From positions 1 through 64,000 of the forward strand of contig JAYMGJ010000180.1 in the NCBI GenBank assembly GCA_037178675.1: a DNA stretch of 64,000 nucleotides, written 5' to 3'. This stretch comes from Scleroderma bovista (taxonomy: Eukaryota; Basidiomycota; Agaricomycetes; Boletales; Sclerodermataceae). The position numbers were made by a program, and so were the translations under genes. The notes under the pieces are model-generated. The model made no database searches. It was not told the DNA's origin and saw only the letters and a list, made by a program, of their open reading frames with translations. Positions 23,739 through 36,545 of the stretch are shown one piece after another; the stretch's first letter is position 1; each line of letters opens with the position of its first letter.

Positions 23739-24660
23739 AGGGGAGGAAGGTGGAGGAGGAAGGGGGGAGACTAGACTTGAGACATGACAAAGACTTTGTA
23801 TATCGAGCTCAGCCTGTATTCCATAACGGCAACTTTTTTAACAACTCTGTGTTAATGACTTGGTTTCCCACGCCTGCTGATCTCTTACATCACTGAGGGG
23901 CTCCCCCGCCCTTGCATCGTGTCCCAGCTCGCCCCCAGACATGTCTGCCCATCCATCGTGCACACTCCCCAGCCCTGCTTTCTGCCTGGAAAATGGCTGC
24001 GCCGGCGAGTGCAGCTGAGAGATACTCGTATCCACGTGGTTGTATCAAACTTCCGCTTTTGGCCATCTTGGTTTCATCTCTGCCAGCGAAACAATTTCAA
24101 CCCTCCATGTTCATAATGCTCATCATCTTATCGTCCCCTCCTGCATGTACGCACAAAAATCACTTGCGGACCAGACTCCCATTACCGACGACGGACCTTT
24201 TCACCAGGGTCATTGATCTCGCTTGCAGTTGTCCAGATAAGTGAGGTCCAAGACTCCCTCCAAATGCTGTGGTGGTCCCCCTTCATGCTATGTACCAGAC
24301 AATAGTGGTCCGAAATACCAATTTGGCATGGCCAGCCACGTGTATCTCAAACTGGGCCTTCATATAGTTTTACATTTAGAGATGCGGCGTGGTTGCCTCT
24401 GCTCTTCACCCAGCCAGTGTATTACACGGTATAGCAAACGCGGGCTAAGTAGGATCTACTATCTACGGCAATTGTATAGGAAAATGGCCACACAGCACAA
24501 TACAAGCTAGTCGTAATTTGGTCAAGGAACACAGATGCCAATTATTTAATGGATGGCACTACTTACTGTTGGGTATGGCTATATTTGATCATGAGAAAGT
24601 GCCAGCGCGCAGGGTCGCCTCATGGCAACAGCCCAGCGTATCCTAATGCGTCCAATATTG
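23739..24660. other. intergenic upstream of the homeodomain gene
   Basis: This 922-bp gap holds the homeodomain gene promoter, with a TATACAAAG-like element on the minus strand near 23799, and the 3' flank of pantothenate kinase. I tried both strands for a short spliced gene and found none. Confidence 0.5.
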
Positions 24661-26597
24661 TTAGGGTATATGGTCGGACGTGGAAGTAGCCTTGGGCGGT
24701 TTGGGACAGCACTCATCCACACCAATGTTCTTGATCCAAGCTCCGATCGAACCTCTGCTCGCAATAAGCACCAAGACCACGAAGGCGTCATCGCAAGACT
24801 TACAAAAACCCTTCGTGTCTGAAGAACAGAGCACGCTTCGTACCCTTGCTCCAGAACCGTATAGCATACGAAAGTGTGGCCAGAGTCGCCGCATGACCTA
24901 TACACATATGTCAAGTCAAGAATCAAATACATGAGACTGAATAAAGACATACCACGGATGAAGCAACCACCAAAGTAAATCCTATCGAGGCCATACTTTT
25001 CTGCGTTCATATAACTGTAACCAAGTGTCGTCAGCTGATATCCACCAAATGAACCTGTCCTCGGGTGAATCAACTGACGCAATCTGCCCGATATTATTCG
25101 ATACAGCATAAAGAAGACTTCTGCTGATATCCTCCGCTCTAAACGTTCCCCGTTCGCCCTGCACCTTTCCCTCCCCTCGATTCTGGAATACTTTTCCAAA
25201 CGAACTTGCAATGGTCGTCGACTTCAGGCCCATTTTGGAATAATCCGTCCCATAGATATCCCCAATTAGTATGTCTACCGTGGCATTGTCGCCCATTTCG
25301 GAAAGTGCCAACATCTCTGCCAAGGCACTCATTAGAATTCAACCCTTGGCACCCCTAGGCTGTCACTCACCGTCAAAGGTTCTCGCAGGCGTGAGTAGGC
25401 TCAACAATCCCCACAAGGTACCGCCGCCAAGACTCGTACCGCTAACACGCTCGAACGTTCCATCGGCGTCAACTTTAATAATGGAGACACCCGACCCTAT
25501 ATTGACAAGCAGACAAGGCAGATGAGCAGACGGTTCGCCCGTTTCAAACGTCACGGCGTATCTCGGTGGGTTGGGCGATGGCCGCTCAAGCTCCGGTCGA
25601 CCCGTGGACGAAGACGGCGACCCCTGCGGGCTCCCTTTGTCGGATAGACCCTCTGCCGAGCTTCTCAATTTCCCGGAACCGGGATGGGAGAATTCCGAGA
25701 TGAGCTCGTCTGAAAAGTAGAACACTTCCTCTGGTATCATCGCCATGAACTTCATTCCCTCTATCAGGCATTCCATCTCATCCTCACGCAGCACCTCAAC
25801 ATGGAGTTCTTTTTCGAACAGTTCTCCGAACTTGAACCCTCCACCCCCTGTCGCCATGATCTTGACACCCCGTCGCATTTCGTCGATGGAAACTCCATTT
25901 GCCTCGGCAGAACGGGTGATAAGGTCAGAGATAAACGTGACAAGTGCACCGATGTTCTCCGTTTCGAACCGCTCGAAGTTGATGTATCCGCCTGGGATGT
26001 GACGGACCGTGTTCGTGCGCTTGAGAATAGTCGATCGGAGTAGATCGGTATCAAGCGTATCACTGTTCTCCATCATCGCGTCACCGTGATCGTTATACGT
26101 TGATTCCAGCACCAGAGGCGTCAGTGTGCCATTTCGTGTGTAGGAGGAACTAGGGGCGAGCATGGGTGAATGTGATCGGGGAGGGGATCCTGATGGTGAG
26201 CTAACGCTAGGCGTTGAGAGGTTGCAGGCACCATCACTAGATCCTCTCGTGGCAGCGATCGAGGGAGACGGAGAGTCGCGTTCCTCTGGCGAACGAGTAA
26301 AATACACGACTTTTGCCAGGGACCCACCTATCTGTGATATAATAAATGAGGATGTACGGTCAGCGACCGTATCGGTGGGGAACTTACATCCACGGCGATG
26401 TATGAAATTGGTTCAATGTAATTCGGGAGGTAAATCCCTCGACTGTCGCGGGTCTTCGATGGATAGATAAGCTATGCATGCCGAAGGGCAGGAAATGAGG
26501 GTAGAAGATGCACCTCAGGAGACTCCTCTGCAAGAATCACAGCGCCTCTCGTGTTAACATGGATAACCCGAGGGGTGGGCAACGACGGGGTGGGCAT
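24661..26597 (-). CDS. pantothenate kinase
   Basis: This enzyme catalyses the first committed step of coenzyme A synthesis, phosphorylating pantothenate with ATP in the cytosol. Exons on the minus strand are 26597-26514, 26471-26388, 26331-25371, 25316-25079, 25014-24953, 24897-24804 and 24754-24661, giving 538 residues. The eukaryotic type II signature is clear: YIAVDIGGSLAKVVYFTR (nucleotide loop), KIMATGGGGFKFGELFEKEL, LLVNIGSGVSIIKVDADG with RVSGTSLGGGTLWGLLSLL, TVDILIGDIYG, SNNIGQIAYMNAEKYGLDRI then YFGGCFIRGH, and RFWSKGTKRALFFRHEGFLG. A Ser/Pro-rich insert of about 50 residues follows the nucleotide loop and a second of about 35 lies before the IGSG loop, as is usual in fungal members. 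Confidence 0.93.
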
Positions 26598-26946
26598 GGC
26601 TGGATGTGATGTCTTGAGCGTCCTTGCTTGGGAATGGAATGGAATGGACCAGACGTGCAGTGCAGGCTGAGGCTATGTTGCGAACACCTTTGGTGAGCGA
26701 GAAGAGAGTAGTGGGACGCTGATCGTACGAGCAATGGAGGTATATCATGTAAACAATCTGCCTTCGCAGACAATGTGGTACGACTCAGACATTAGACAAT
26801 GAACTGGCTCCATACGATGCACATCTTACGCGATTCTAAGGAACGGAATGTACTTACGGCTTGTTCTAATCCTGAACGTGCTCGTGATCTTTGATGGGTC
26901 CATGTGAAAATGCACTTTCCCGTTCGTACTCTAAGTAAAAAGAAGT
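26598..26946. other. intergenic upstream of pantothenate kinase
   Basis: This 349 bp separates two genes on the same strand. It includes a short GGAAT direct repeat at about 26634-26648. No gene is seen. Confidence 0.5.
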
Positions 26947-29900
26947 CTATCCGGTAACAGCAGACACAACCAAGGAACATGCCGCCTCTTGCTCTGCACG
27001 AACGCCAAGTTCGAGTGTAACGCCTTGTCCTTTCGAATATGTCATCCGACATCTCACCAGTACCTTGCCCCCACCACCAGTAACCAGCCCAGACAGCTGC
27101 AAAGTGTGAACAGTTGCCGAGGCGGGCGTCTCGGTGCCTCCCAAAGGTTCCATGTTAAGAATCTCAATGATCGAATCGCATGCGGCTGTGAATAGCCAGA
27201 ACCGAGAAAGGCAGTGGCCAACACACCGTCAGACGGAGATCGATTAACGCACTTCGCAATAAATGACGAACCTTTGATACTTTCCATGGCAGTGAGCGAA
27301 AAGGTTTCCGTGGCAGTCGCGCCTGTTCGCAGACGATCCCACTCCGACAAGAAGGAAGCATAGCTAGGTATGATGTAGTCCCCACCAACAGCGAGTTCTA
27401 CGTCTTCCAGTTGATACTCGTCTTCGTAACCGTCCTCTTCAGGCTCGCCTGTCGAAGGGTCCAGTTCTTTGCTGACGAATTCCAAGGTACACTGGAATGA
27501 CCCAGTGGCATACTCTTCCGGCTTATCGCGTGAGAAGGAAACATAGACTACGCCAGGTGATGTTGATGCAGTCAGAGCGGGCACAGGAATAATGAAGTCT
27601 TCCATCAAGCCGCAATCTGTTTGAGGCCGCATGACTACAGATACTTGTTCCAGGACAGTGTCTGGAAGGGTATTCGATACATTGAACTGCAGTCACATCA
27701 GAAACATCGGAGGTCCTTCGGAAGGTAACTTACTTGGAACACAATATGCTCCTTGAATATATGTTTAACACATGTTACTTGATACTCCGTCTCCGATTCT
27801 GTCAGTTGGATGGGTTTTCCGCTGCTGTTTAGGACTGTTCCGTATTCGGCCAGCTCAGGTACTCCTGCAAGCTGCTCCAGATAGGCAGATTGTGTATCCG
27901 CAGCCGTCGGGGGTGGCGGTGTCGAGTTGGCCCTGGAGACGGGTACAGCGATGGTATCCAACGCACTCGGGCCTTGCGTACGACAGATAAGTCAACATCA
28001 ACGCGAACTTGAACGAGAATGCTTACGAGCGGACTCCGCAGCCAACTGCGCACGGCTGATCTTGGGTATTGAGGTTGCATCAAATGGTTGTGTTGCCGCT
28101 CCTGGATCGCTGATGTAGGCCACGAGCTTGGACTCCAGTACTGCCAAGGAGAACACGGATTCTACCCAAAAAGCTTATTTCCATGCTTGGAAATACTCGA
28201 TATAAAAATCATACCTTCTTTAACGTATACATCCGCAAGAGATGGCTCCTTCAGAGCTCTCAGGTACATAGCAGCGCGATCACGGACTTCATCGTCAACA
28301 TCATCCAAACACCTTACACGGAATCTGAGTCACACAATATTGAGGTCTACAGGAGCACTCACCGGTTTAAAAGTACACCGATACTTCTGCGTAGACCCAT
28401 ATCAATGGCATTGACTCCAAACTTGGCCAAACTGGACACTGCAGCTGCCCTTACGGATGCATTCTCCAATACAACGCGGTTATAAATAAAGCGAATGTAT
28501 TTCGTTGGTTGAGGAGATTTGGGCCCCTCCACACCCAGGAGGTGAAGAATGCGAACTGAAAGCTTGGTAAATTCACAGTCCTCGATGAACTCACATAGGT
28601 GTGAGAGGGCCTGTTCTTTGCAATCTGCAATATATTTGACCATGTCGAACATTGCCTCGACGACCGCACGCTTGAAATCGTATCCCCCTTCGTCTCGCAA
28701 GACACCAGCAAGGAATGAGAGCATCGACACGTGTTTTGTAGGGAACTTTATGCAAAGAGACCGAATAGCATCGACAATAATGACCTTGAACTCGTCGCTA
28801 ATCTCCGACATAAAGCCTGTAATTTGTTTCATGAGACGATCAACAGAAGCCTCATTTCCAGTCTACCGGCGGATCAGACATGGAACAAGGTAGAGTGGTG
28901 ATATAGATTACCTTGAGCAAGGTGGTAATGGCATATGTAGCAACACTCCTATTAGAATCAGCAATCAGGCTCTCGAGGTCTACATTGCAGGTGGCAACGC
29001 CAGTTGGATGTGTCAAAGCAAGGGCAGCTAGTGTGCGGGTCGCTGCAAATTTGAGAACTGGCTTTGGTGACGAGAGGAACAATTGCAAGACTATGCCATT
29101 GATTAGAGTAGAGTTAGCATCCTTTTCAACGGAAGACCAACCTGATATAGCTTTTGACATTTGCGGAGCGGGAACACTCTTCATCTCACAGATTGCACGC
29201 GCGGCCTCGAAGTTAACCATGTCGCTTTTATGCCGAAGCCAGCCATCGAGGAGATCCAACACTTGTCTTTGCACACTGATATCGTTGAGACAAATACAGC
29301 CATAAAAAGAAATGACATACTTAGGATCATCTTCCACGACCTTGGCAGCATACCGAATGAGCATACACAAAGCCATTGGGTTCTTCAGTGTTGTACCAGC
29401 GCCAGACTTCCCGCCACCAAGCTGTTGAATCATCTTGGTCACTGCCATCCGGTCCTGTTGGCGTATGAGATAGAGCAATCCCAGAGCATGGTATTGAGTG
29501 ATATAACTGGACGACGGAATTGGCTGGTATCCACTGTTGGAAGAACCCGATGAACCAAAATTCAAGTAGCCGCCTGAAGATCCCCCAAAGAAAGATGGTG
29601 ATGATTTAGCATTGACAGCCTCTTGTGCTTCATTGACCCATCGCTTCACGACATCCTTGGCATGAGGGAAAAGGTGGTATGACGAGACCAGCGCAGCGGA
29701 CGAAATCGATGGTGTGCGGTCCACGATGGCCGCTTTAAAGAACCGTTCAACACCTTGTGCCATAGATGGCTGGCGAGCGCGATGTTAAGTGAACAGACTC
29801 GACGAAGGGGGTATAACTCACGTCAATGATGCGACATAGAGCACGGATTGCATTAGGTCTGTATATAACCTCGGAGTTGGGCTGCATATCCTTCATGATA

Positions 29901-30261
29901 CTGTGGGTTACCATGATCACATCCTCGGCAGTGGTGGCCAGTTCCTTGATGGCAAGATAAACCATCTGTCGGAGTGCACTCTAGACCCCCCATAAGCATC
30001 CCTATCAGACGAGGCAGACGTTCCACGTACGTCTTTGTGTTGGAAAAGCTTCGTGGTTCCAAAGAACAAAGTAGTGGCTTCCTGCGCACTGAGTGTCTCG
30101 CCGATATAAAGCAGGTAGACTATCCTCGTGAGGAGTGCCCTGCATTTCCGAGGACTGATGGGGGAATCATTGAAAACGCGAGCTTCTTGAATGATGGTAG
30201 TTTTGTTGTTGTAGTACGAGCTGAGACCGCTCTCTTCTTCTTTTTTGGACGCGAATGCCAT
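26947..30261 (-). CDS. SEC21: coatomer subunit gamma
   Basis: This is a subunit of the COPI coat that mediates Golgi-to-ER retrograde transport. Eleven exons on the minus strand: 30261-30031, 29980-29822, 29769-29321, 29275-29142, 29090-28912, 28862-28363, 28312-28215, 28161-28027, 27972-27734, 27686-27272 and 27185-26947, giving 925 residues, the usual length. The N-terminal solenoid contains [51 protein letters not shown] and [20 protein letters not shown]. The middle reads [20 protein letters not shown]. The C-terminal appendage ends with [20 protein letters not shown] and [20 protein letters not shown]. The N-terminus ([20 protein letters not shown]) fits the family. Confidence 0.95.
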
Positions 30262-31736
30262 GGCAAGCGATGCCAATGATGAATTCGACACAGCTCACCT
30301 GGATGAGCGACGTGGTCCACCACAAGTGCCTTGTTTGGTTCTTTGTTTTGGTCGCGATTAGCGACTACCGAAACGATGCAAGTTCAACTATGTAAGTACA
30401 TATTACCCAAGTGGAACGAATACTTGTCTCCCTTGGCATCTTTGGGGAGGGGGGGCCATCTGACCGTGGTGAACTTTTGAAAAGCGAACATCTTCCCGGG
30501 TTGTTGCGTCAATATTTGGCTAAACCTGATTCCCTCCGTCGATCCCTGTATTGGCTGATCAAGGAATTCGGCCTTCCTTCGTTCTTCATTCGTTCTGACA
30601 GTGAAGCCTTCCCTAGTGCGTACCATCCATTGTTTAGTCCATGTAGAAGGGTTTCGATTCTTAGGTCTGCTTAGGGGTGGCCTTACCACCCACCCAGTAA
30701 TCGAAGCGAAGCACAAGCCTCAACCTGGGACCCGGGTCTGAGTATCGGTAGAATGACAATTCGACTGACATTCAATAGGACGGACAAGTCTTCCCAACTC
30801 AGCTGACCCGCCTCTGCTTCTTTTATGGAGCATTTATCTCCACAAAATTAGAGAGGGTCTACCAAATTTCATTTGTTGGTCGACCTTTTTGTCCATTCAT
30901 CACTTTGTTGCGGCTTGGTTATCCAGACATTGTATCGAATGCCAAGTCATGGGGCCCATTCTTGCTTCGGCATTACTCACGAAATTACGACGTTCGTCAT
31001 GACCCTTCTGAAAGACTAACATTGATGATGTACATCAAGTTCTTAGGGATAATTATGATGCCCAAGACAGTGAACACTATCATCGCCGCAGTTCAGCTAT
31101 GGATTTTTCATACCGCTCTCCTTGGCAATTTCTGATTGTGTTCCGTTGAGCCAGTATATTTGACCTAACGCGCTTAATGCCCATGCGTCTTATCTGAACG
31201 TAAAGGGATGCCTTTTCAACTCTAGAATCTTTTCACCGAGACCTATAAGGTATGCTTTCGAATATGGCAAACAAGGATATTTCCGTAGTCTGGAAAGGCA
31301 TAGACGGAACCGGTGGCTAGCCAGTCTCCCGAGTTGATGTCGCCCGAGGACTATATCTCCGCCGTATACTTATATCGGAGATGAGCGACATGACCATCAC
31401 CAATATGCCAAGTTATGGAAGGTAGCTAATTTACTACAGCATGTTACAGGAGGTATATATATATTAGGTGCTAGCTATTTCGGGTCGTGCTTTCTGGGGT
31501 TAGATAGATAGCTCACAATTCATTCGAAGCACTATCATTTTGTTTAATAAATAATACAGGTAATGTAGGCATGTGTTGCAACTTGCAAGGGGTGCAGAGT
31601 AAGATAATGTAGTGAGATACTAGCACATGAGCAGTGGTATATGGTAAGCATGAAAACCTAGGGACGTGGACGTTCGATAACATGTATGATGAATGTCAGT
31701 AATTTATGATGAATGATAGCCAAAAATAAGGAAAAT
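30262..31736. other. long gene-poor stretch with unrecognised open frames
   Basis: This is 1,475 bp between two minus-strand genes. The left part carries plus-strand open frames without recognisable motifs (see 30774-31135). From about 31140 to 31730 the sequence is AT-rich and has stops in every frame. I see no terminal repeats and no transposase-like motif. Confidence 0.45.
30774..31135 (+). pseudogene. possible coding remnant, unrecognised
   Basis: An open frame runs from just after a possible acceptor (TTCAATAG) to a TGA at 31135, about 120 codons. It reads with normal-looking composition, for example TRLCFFYGAFISTKLERVYQ and NAKSWGPFLLRHYSRNYDVR, ending in a hydrophobic segment. A second open piece (30411-30674, LLRQYLAKPDSLRRSLYWLI) precedes it in a frame that does not join through a normal intron. 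I recognise no family. It may be a decayed gene or chance. Confidence 0.2.
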
Positions 31737-33243
31737 TCACTGCTTCTTGCGAGCACAGACGTTTATAACGTGGGCGTAGAGCGGAGTTTTTGCTTCATCG
31801 AGTTCTTGACACGCTTTGTGCTCCATCGCACCGACAAATTCCTCTGACAGACCATAACCCAGGAGGAGCGGGCGGCCCGATTTTAGAAATGCCTAGGAAA
31901 ACATGAAGTACTCCACGTAAATTTATCGTGCCAGTTAAACTGACCTTCAAATCATCCCTCATTGTGACTGCGACTTCATTCCAGAATATGGTTTCTGGGT
32001 CATTCCCCTCCAGAAATGGTGACACTGGCAACCAGATATTCCTAAGTACGACGTCTTCGAATGCTGGATTAGTTGATATCCAGTTATGGATGTGGAGTGC
32101 TGCATCTGCATCTGCACCGCGCCCCTTGATAGCCCTCATCGCGTAGGACATCCAGAGGGCTACCCACGGGGGTTCGAAGGTCCCGGCTGGAAAAATAATT
32201 GGCTGTTTATTGGGTCCACTGAAGTAGAAGGGAAATTCAGTGATATCTATTAGGCCACCAGGCCTGAGGACATGGCTTATTTGATTTATCATGGAGTGGT
32301 AATCCCGAATCTATCAAAGCAAGATGATAGTCAAGTAAATATTGTAACGATTTCCTAGTCACCTACCCCTGAGGAAATGAGTTGCGCATGGACGACATTG
32401 AAATCGCCATAGAAGTGTTCGAGCCCAAGGTTGATGTCATCAATCTCGCTCCTACACCGCGCAAAAATAGCCAGGTTAGGGACGTGGGTACGCGAGAATG
32501 ATTTCGTTTGTTACCTGCAGTTTAGGGGCATATGCCTTGATGGAATCGGATTCAGGCATTCATGACGGGTAAATACGAAACACTCACATGGACTGCATTG
32601 GAACGAGATCAACCGCTACTGCGCTGCAATGAGGAAAGTCCCTTGCAACATCCGTTATCCTAAAGCAGGATCAGCCGTCACAGGGGTCGGAATGAAAGGC
32701 ACATACCAGCATCCGCTGCCACATCCGAGATCAAGTACTGCTTTGACTTCAAAGCCATCGTCGACCAGGACCTCTGGGAGTCGTGGGGAGTACTTTCCCG
32801 TAACTTTACAGAACATTTCATACTGCCTATCTATAGCTGAGGTGATAACGGCATTGCCTCAAATGGTGTGTAAACTTACTGAGACGTTCCAGTTCTTCCT
32901 CGTCCGCCGGTAAGTGATACACGTCTGAGTAATTGTTCAAGTCCCTTCCGTGTTCCTGTTTATAGGCCTGAGCGCGCAGAGAGTTTGTCATGGAGAACAC
33001 GGAGGGTGCCGGTGACTGCGATCGCATCGACAAGTCGACTGAAGTCCTTGAGGAAGCGGTCGCTTCGGAAAACAGGTCAAGAGACATGCGAGTAGCGCAA
33101 TCGGAATCGCTGTCGCTGTCTGCATCGCCGGAAAGGGTGTGCACCTGAGTGTCGAGAGGCATGGGCATGTCGCAAATGGAGGGGGTAAACCGTGAGGAAG
33201 AGCAAGCCTTTAAGTATTTGAGAGTACTAGCATCGGCGGACAT
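31737..33243 (-). CDS. SAM-dependent methyltransferase, fungal type
   Basis: This is a class I methyltransferase with unknown substrate; similar proteins are expanded in mushroom genomes. Exons on the minus strand are 33243-32880, 32830-32707, 32659-32588, 32535-32515 (21 nt), 32451-32367, 32310-31945 and 31892-31737, giving 395 residues. After a Ser/Asp-rich N-terminus comes SDVYHLPADEEELERLNRQY, motif I AVLDLGCGSGCW, then AVAVDLVPMQS, HFYGDFNVVHAQLISSG, the core MINQISHVLRPGGLIDITEF and MRDDLKAFLKSGRPLLLGYG. The start at 33243 is the first in-frame ATG. A microexon of 21 nt (HMPLNC region) is needed to keep the frame. It is not closely similar to the methyltransferase at 1548-3566. Confidence 0.88.
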
Positions 33244-34495
33244 GGTCGTTGCCGCCGAGTATTCTAGATGTTGTTGCCAATCATCCCTAGTACGAGCACG
33301 ACCACACGTGGCCGAAATGACCCCGGACTCCGGACCACCGCCGTGATCCTCGCCAAAGCCTGGCTTACCGATGCCAGTCGCATAACATTTCCCAATGAGG
33401 GATCCATGCTTGACTCGCGTATCACTCGGTTTATATATGCAGACTCGATGGCCAGGGGACCTCGGCGAGGATTCCTCATGGACAACAAATCGCTGCAGGG
33501 TCAAAGTGCTTCTCCGACTGCCTTGGCAGCCTTGCGGCAGACAACCCAACGCCGAAGTCAAATGTATGTGCACGCAGCTTCAGGATCAATGAAACCTATT
33601 TTGCATCAGAATGATGTGACATACTTACAGACTGCCGCATCTCCTGACCAATTGCGGCAGAAAGGCGCTCGTCGTCGAACTTTACTCGAGTGAGCATTTC
33701 TTTCAGCGGAGCGACAACACCGCAGTTCAGGAATATTAAATATACTTCCAAAGGCGAACTATCAGTTTCTACGCAATCGACCTTTCTGGTTGATGCTTAT
33801 GAGTGGTGCGCATGGTTGTTGTCAACATCCCCCTCTTCGTTGGATTCCATGCTCTGCGCACAACGAAGCGGGAACGGCCCCCTTCGCTGGAGGAGTTTAT
33901 TCAGGATGCCGAGACTCCGGGTACTTCGCAGAAGGATGACCAGTTTACTTACTTTCTGTGGATATTAAGTGGCTTCATCTGGAACCCGATTTAACTAAGT
34001 TTGTGGAAATGTTCGAACACGCACTCGGCTCTATTACCTAGTCCCCAGCTTATCAGATCGCCTCACTCACTGCAACATGGCCAATCGACATCAGATAGCA
34101 CGGGGGTACCGATCTAAATTCTCCGTTCGAAAGGAAGCCAAGCGGTGGCAAATTTTTACTGGCCAGTAGCAGATTCCGGCGGAGGCCTGAACCAGTGCCG
34201 TGATATGGGCTCTGGCTAGCGATAGGTGAATCAGACGCCGTTGGGTTGTTTCTCCTACCTGCTCACATTCTGCTGTGTCGTTGGAAGTACTGTATTGACA
34301 TCTATGAAGGTGTCACCCCGTCACAGCAATCAGCTGGCCTTGTTCCTGCACGCCAGACGTTTCCCGGAAAATTCGCGACGTATTGAGCACCAGGTATTTT
34401 TTTGCACCTTTCATCTGCTAAATCCTAGCTGGAATTGCAAAATATCATGCGTTACACATGCGGACTGGTTATAAAATATTCCACGGGTGCTGCAC
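33244..34495. other. gene-poor stretch upstream of the methyltransferase
   Basis: This is 1,252 bp with no gene I can support. A 141-codon plus-strand frame from the ATG at 33268 and open pieces at 33690-33968 have no recognisable motif. The first 300 bp probably form the methyltransferase promoter and leader. Confidence 0.45.
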
Positions 34496-35731
34496 CTAAC
34501 GCTTTTTCAGAGCGTGGAAGCGGCGGGTCAGGGCATCGAAGTCATCCTCTGGGCTGTCTTTGGGTATGCTAGGTATCGACTGGATGCGTTTCTCATTCTC
34601 GCCTTCAGTCGGCGGAATATCAGGTAGCTTAGGTGCTTCGGGTTTAGCCCCCTGTTCGGAGTAAGCTGGAAGTTGTTCCGACGGACCTCTAGAGGGCACC
34701 TCAGGCGTAGCGTCCTAAGGAAGGCGAAGCAGGTTGAAGGATGGCCATATAAAGAATGTACCGCTGACCTTCGAGGGTCCACTCTCGGGGACTTCTGCTT
34801 CGGCGATGAAGCTACGGGGGGTCCATTTCACTCCATAGCCTTTAGCTATTTCCGTGAGATATGCTTCCACCAACTCTGGTGATGGTGTGTCAACCAATAG
34901 CTTCTTCATTACCTGATCCGCATCGGAAATCACGCACGACAAAGTTAGAAAGGACAATTAGACCGAACGCGGTGCTCACTCGGTCGCTCACGCACCGCTC
35001 GCGATTCTCCATGACGGCTATTGAAAAATCACGGCCATATTTATGCATGAGGAATTCACGTAGTAATTGAAGTTCTGGAAAGGAGGGTGAATACCCTCAG
35101 TGGTACAGTGTTGAGTTGATGTACCTTTTACCTCAGTTCTAGTGGCAGAGTAAATGATTGCACATACACCCTCGCTGATACCCGGGTCTGGTTCACGGGT
35201 GCTGAGAAATGCCGAGAAGCCTTGGGTTTGAACAGAACAAGCAAAGCTCAAATTCGTTGGCTCACCTTTGATCAAGTAGACCAAAACGAGCGATGAGGAG
35301 TTCGCAATACAGCTCCAGCAGCTCCAACAATTCAAGATTAATATCCTCATTAATGACTAGTATTGCATTGGTGCGGTCAACCGTGGTTGTAAGAGGCAGT
35401 CTGGAGTCAGTGTGAACGTTTCCATCGAATTTAGGGGCAGACCTACTGGCTTCCACTTTGACCCGCGCGCTCTCCAGTTTGCCCCTTTCCAACAAAAGAG
35501 CAATGTCACGACGGGCGCTCTTAGCCTGAGCCTCCTTCTTTTGCTGTAAAGTTCGTAACCGTTGAACAGAAAGCCTGGTGACATGGATGGCATATGTCAG
35601 AGGTTCGTGAGTTTGGTGGTTGGCAGTCTGCCTACCGAAGTTGCACCTGGACAGAATAAAAATCGCTTGGAATTGAATGATACTCAAAATCTTACCTTGG
35701 CCTTTGCTGAACTCCACGCTGCTGTGGGCAT
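34496..35731 (-). CDS. IST1: IST1 homologue, ESCRT-III regulator
   Basis: Ist1 regulates Vps4 and ESCRT-III assembly on endosomes. Exons on the minus strand are 35731-35696, 35646-35636 (11 nt), 35574-35447, 35356-35266, 35201-35125, 35074-34980, 34912-34769 and 34714-34496, giving 266 residues. Across the tiny second exon the start reads AKAKVQLRLSVQRLRTLQQK, followed by ALLLERGKLESARVKVEA, the hallmark LELLELLELYCELLIARFGL, then REPDPGISEGVCAIIYSA, LREFLMHKYGRDFSIAVMEN and VEAYLTEIAKGYGVKWTP. The C-terminus is Pro/Glu-rich (residues about 195-266). The start MPTAAWSSAKAK replaces the more common MSKWNPAKAK-type beginning. Confidence 0.92.
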
Positions 35732-36545
35732 GGCGAGTGTAGTCGATCTGCAAGATGCCCTCGAGAGTCTGAATTAGAATAATATCTATTACGTAATGAC
35801 TGGCGGGTCTCCGTCGTATCCTCAGCGCTGAGCTCTCGTAGTAGTCTCCCACTCCCATTTTCAATGGTCAAACGTTTCATGCATGTATAATTTATTAGCG
35901 ACTTCATTGGAAACCTGTGGGTGTTTTGTGGATCTCACACTGCACCTGCTTGGCAACTGGTGCAATGGAGTCCACGAACTGATCAACTCAACAGTCGTAA
36001 CTTGGTGCTGGGATATGGTGATCGTGTCAAAGTAGCCCAGCGTCTGTCGTCTCCCGTCACACGTCGATGGCCCAAACACACCTATCGAGGCACGGCTGCA
36101 GAGGCCCTGGATGAGGCGATGACATAGCTGTGCCTTCGCATCGTCTCCATGGGCCAGCGATGATACCATAGACTCGATTCCAGTTGGACAAAACCGTCAC
36201 CTCTTGGCCAACGCATCTGCTAACCTGTCATCAACCTCCTGTTGCGCCTGGCTAGCGTCTACATACGCTTTCGGGACAATTCCGGGACAAGCTACCCTGA
36301 CCCCTGCGATACCAAGACAACGCATGACCCTTATAGCATCTGTGGGAAGGCTTGGGGATGCTGTTGATGGTTACCTCTGATCATGCTTGTAGCTTTCCAC
36401 TCCTTTTTGAGCCGCAGTCCCATTGCGGCCGACTGATGGCCTGACAATTCACCTGCAAGATAAAACGGTGGCCTGTCAGGTCAAGGTCCACGTCCTTTCC
36501 CATCTCGACCAACGTTACTCTACTGCGGTCCCGAGATTGCTCACG
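35732..36545. other. divergent intergenic region
   Basis: This 814 bp lies between the start of IST1 (minus strand) and the SH3 gene (plus strand) and should hold both promoters. No supported coding sequence is seen. Confidence 0.5.

Noticed and set aside
23838..24244. Overlapping frames on both strands upstream of the homeodomain gene
   Set aside because: Neither contains a family motif, and the region looks like promoter and 3' flank.
33268..33693. A 141-codon plus-strand frame starting at a real ATG next to the methyltransferase start
   Set aside because: It has no recognisable motif, overlaps the expected promoter and leader of the divergent methyltransferase, and its composition mirrors the antisense of that leader.
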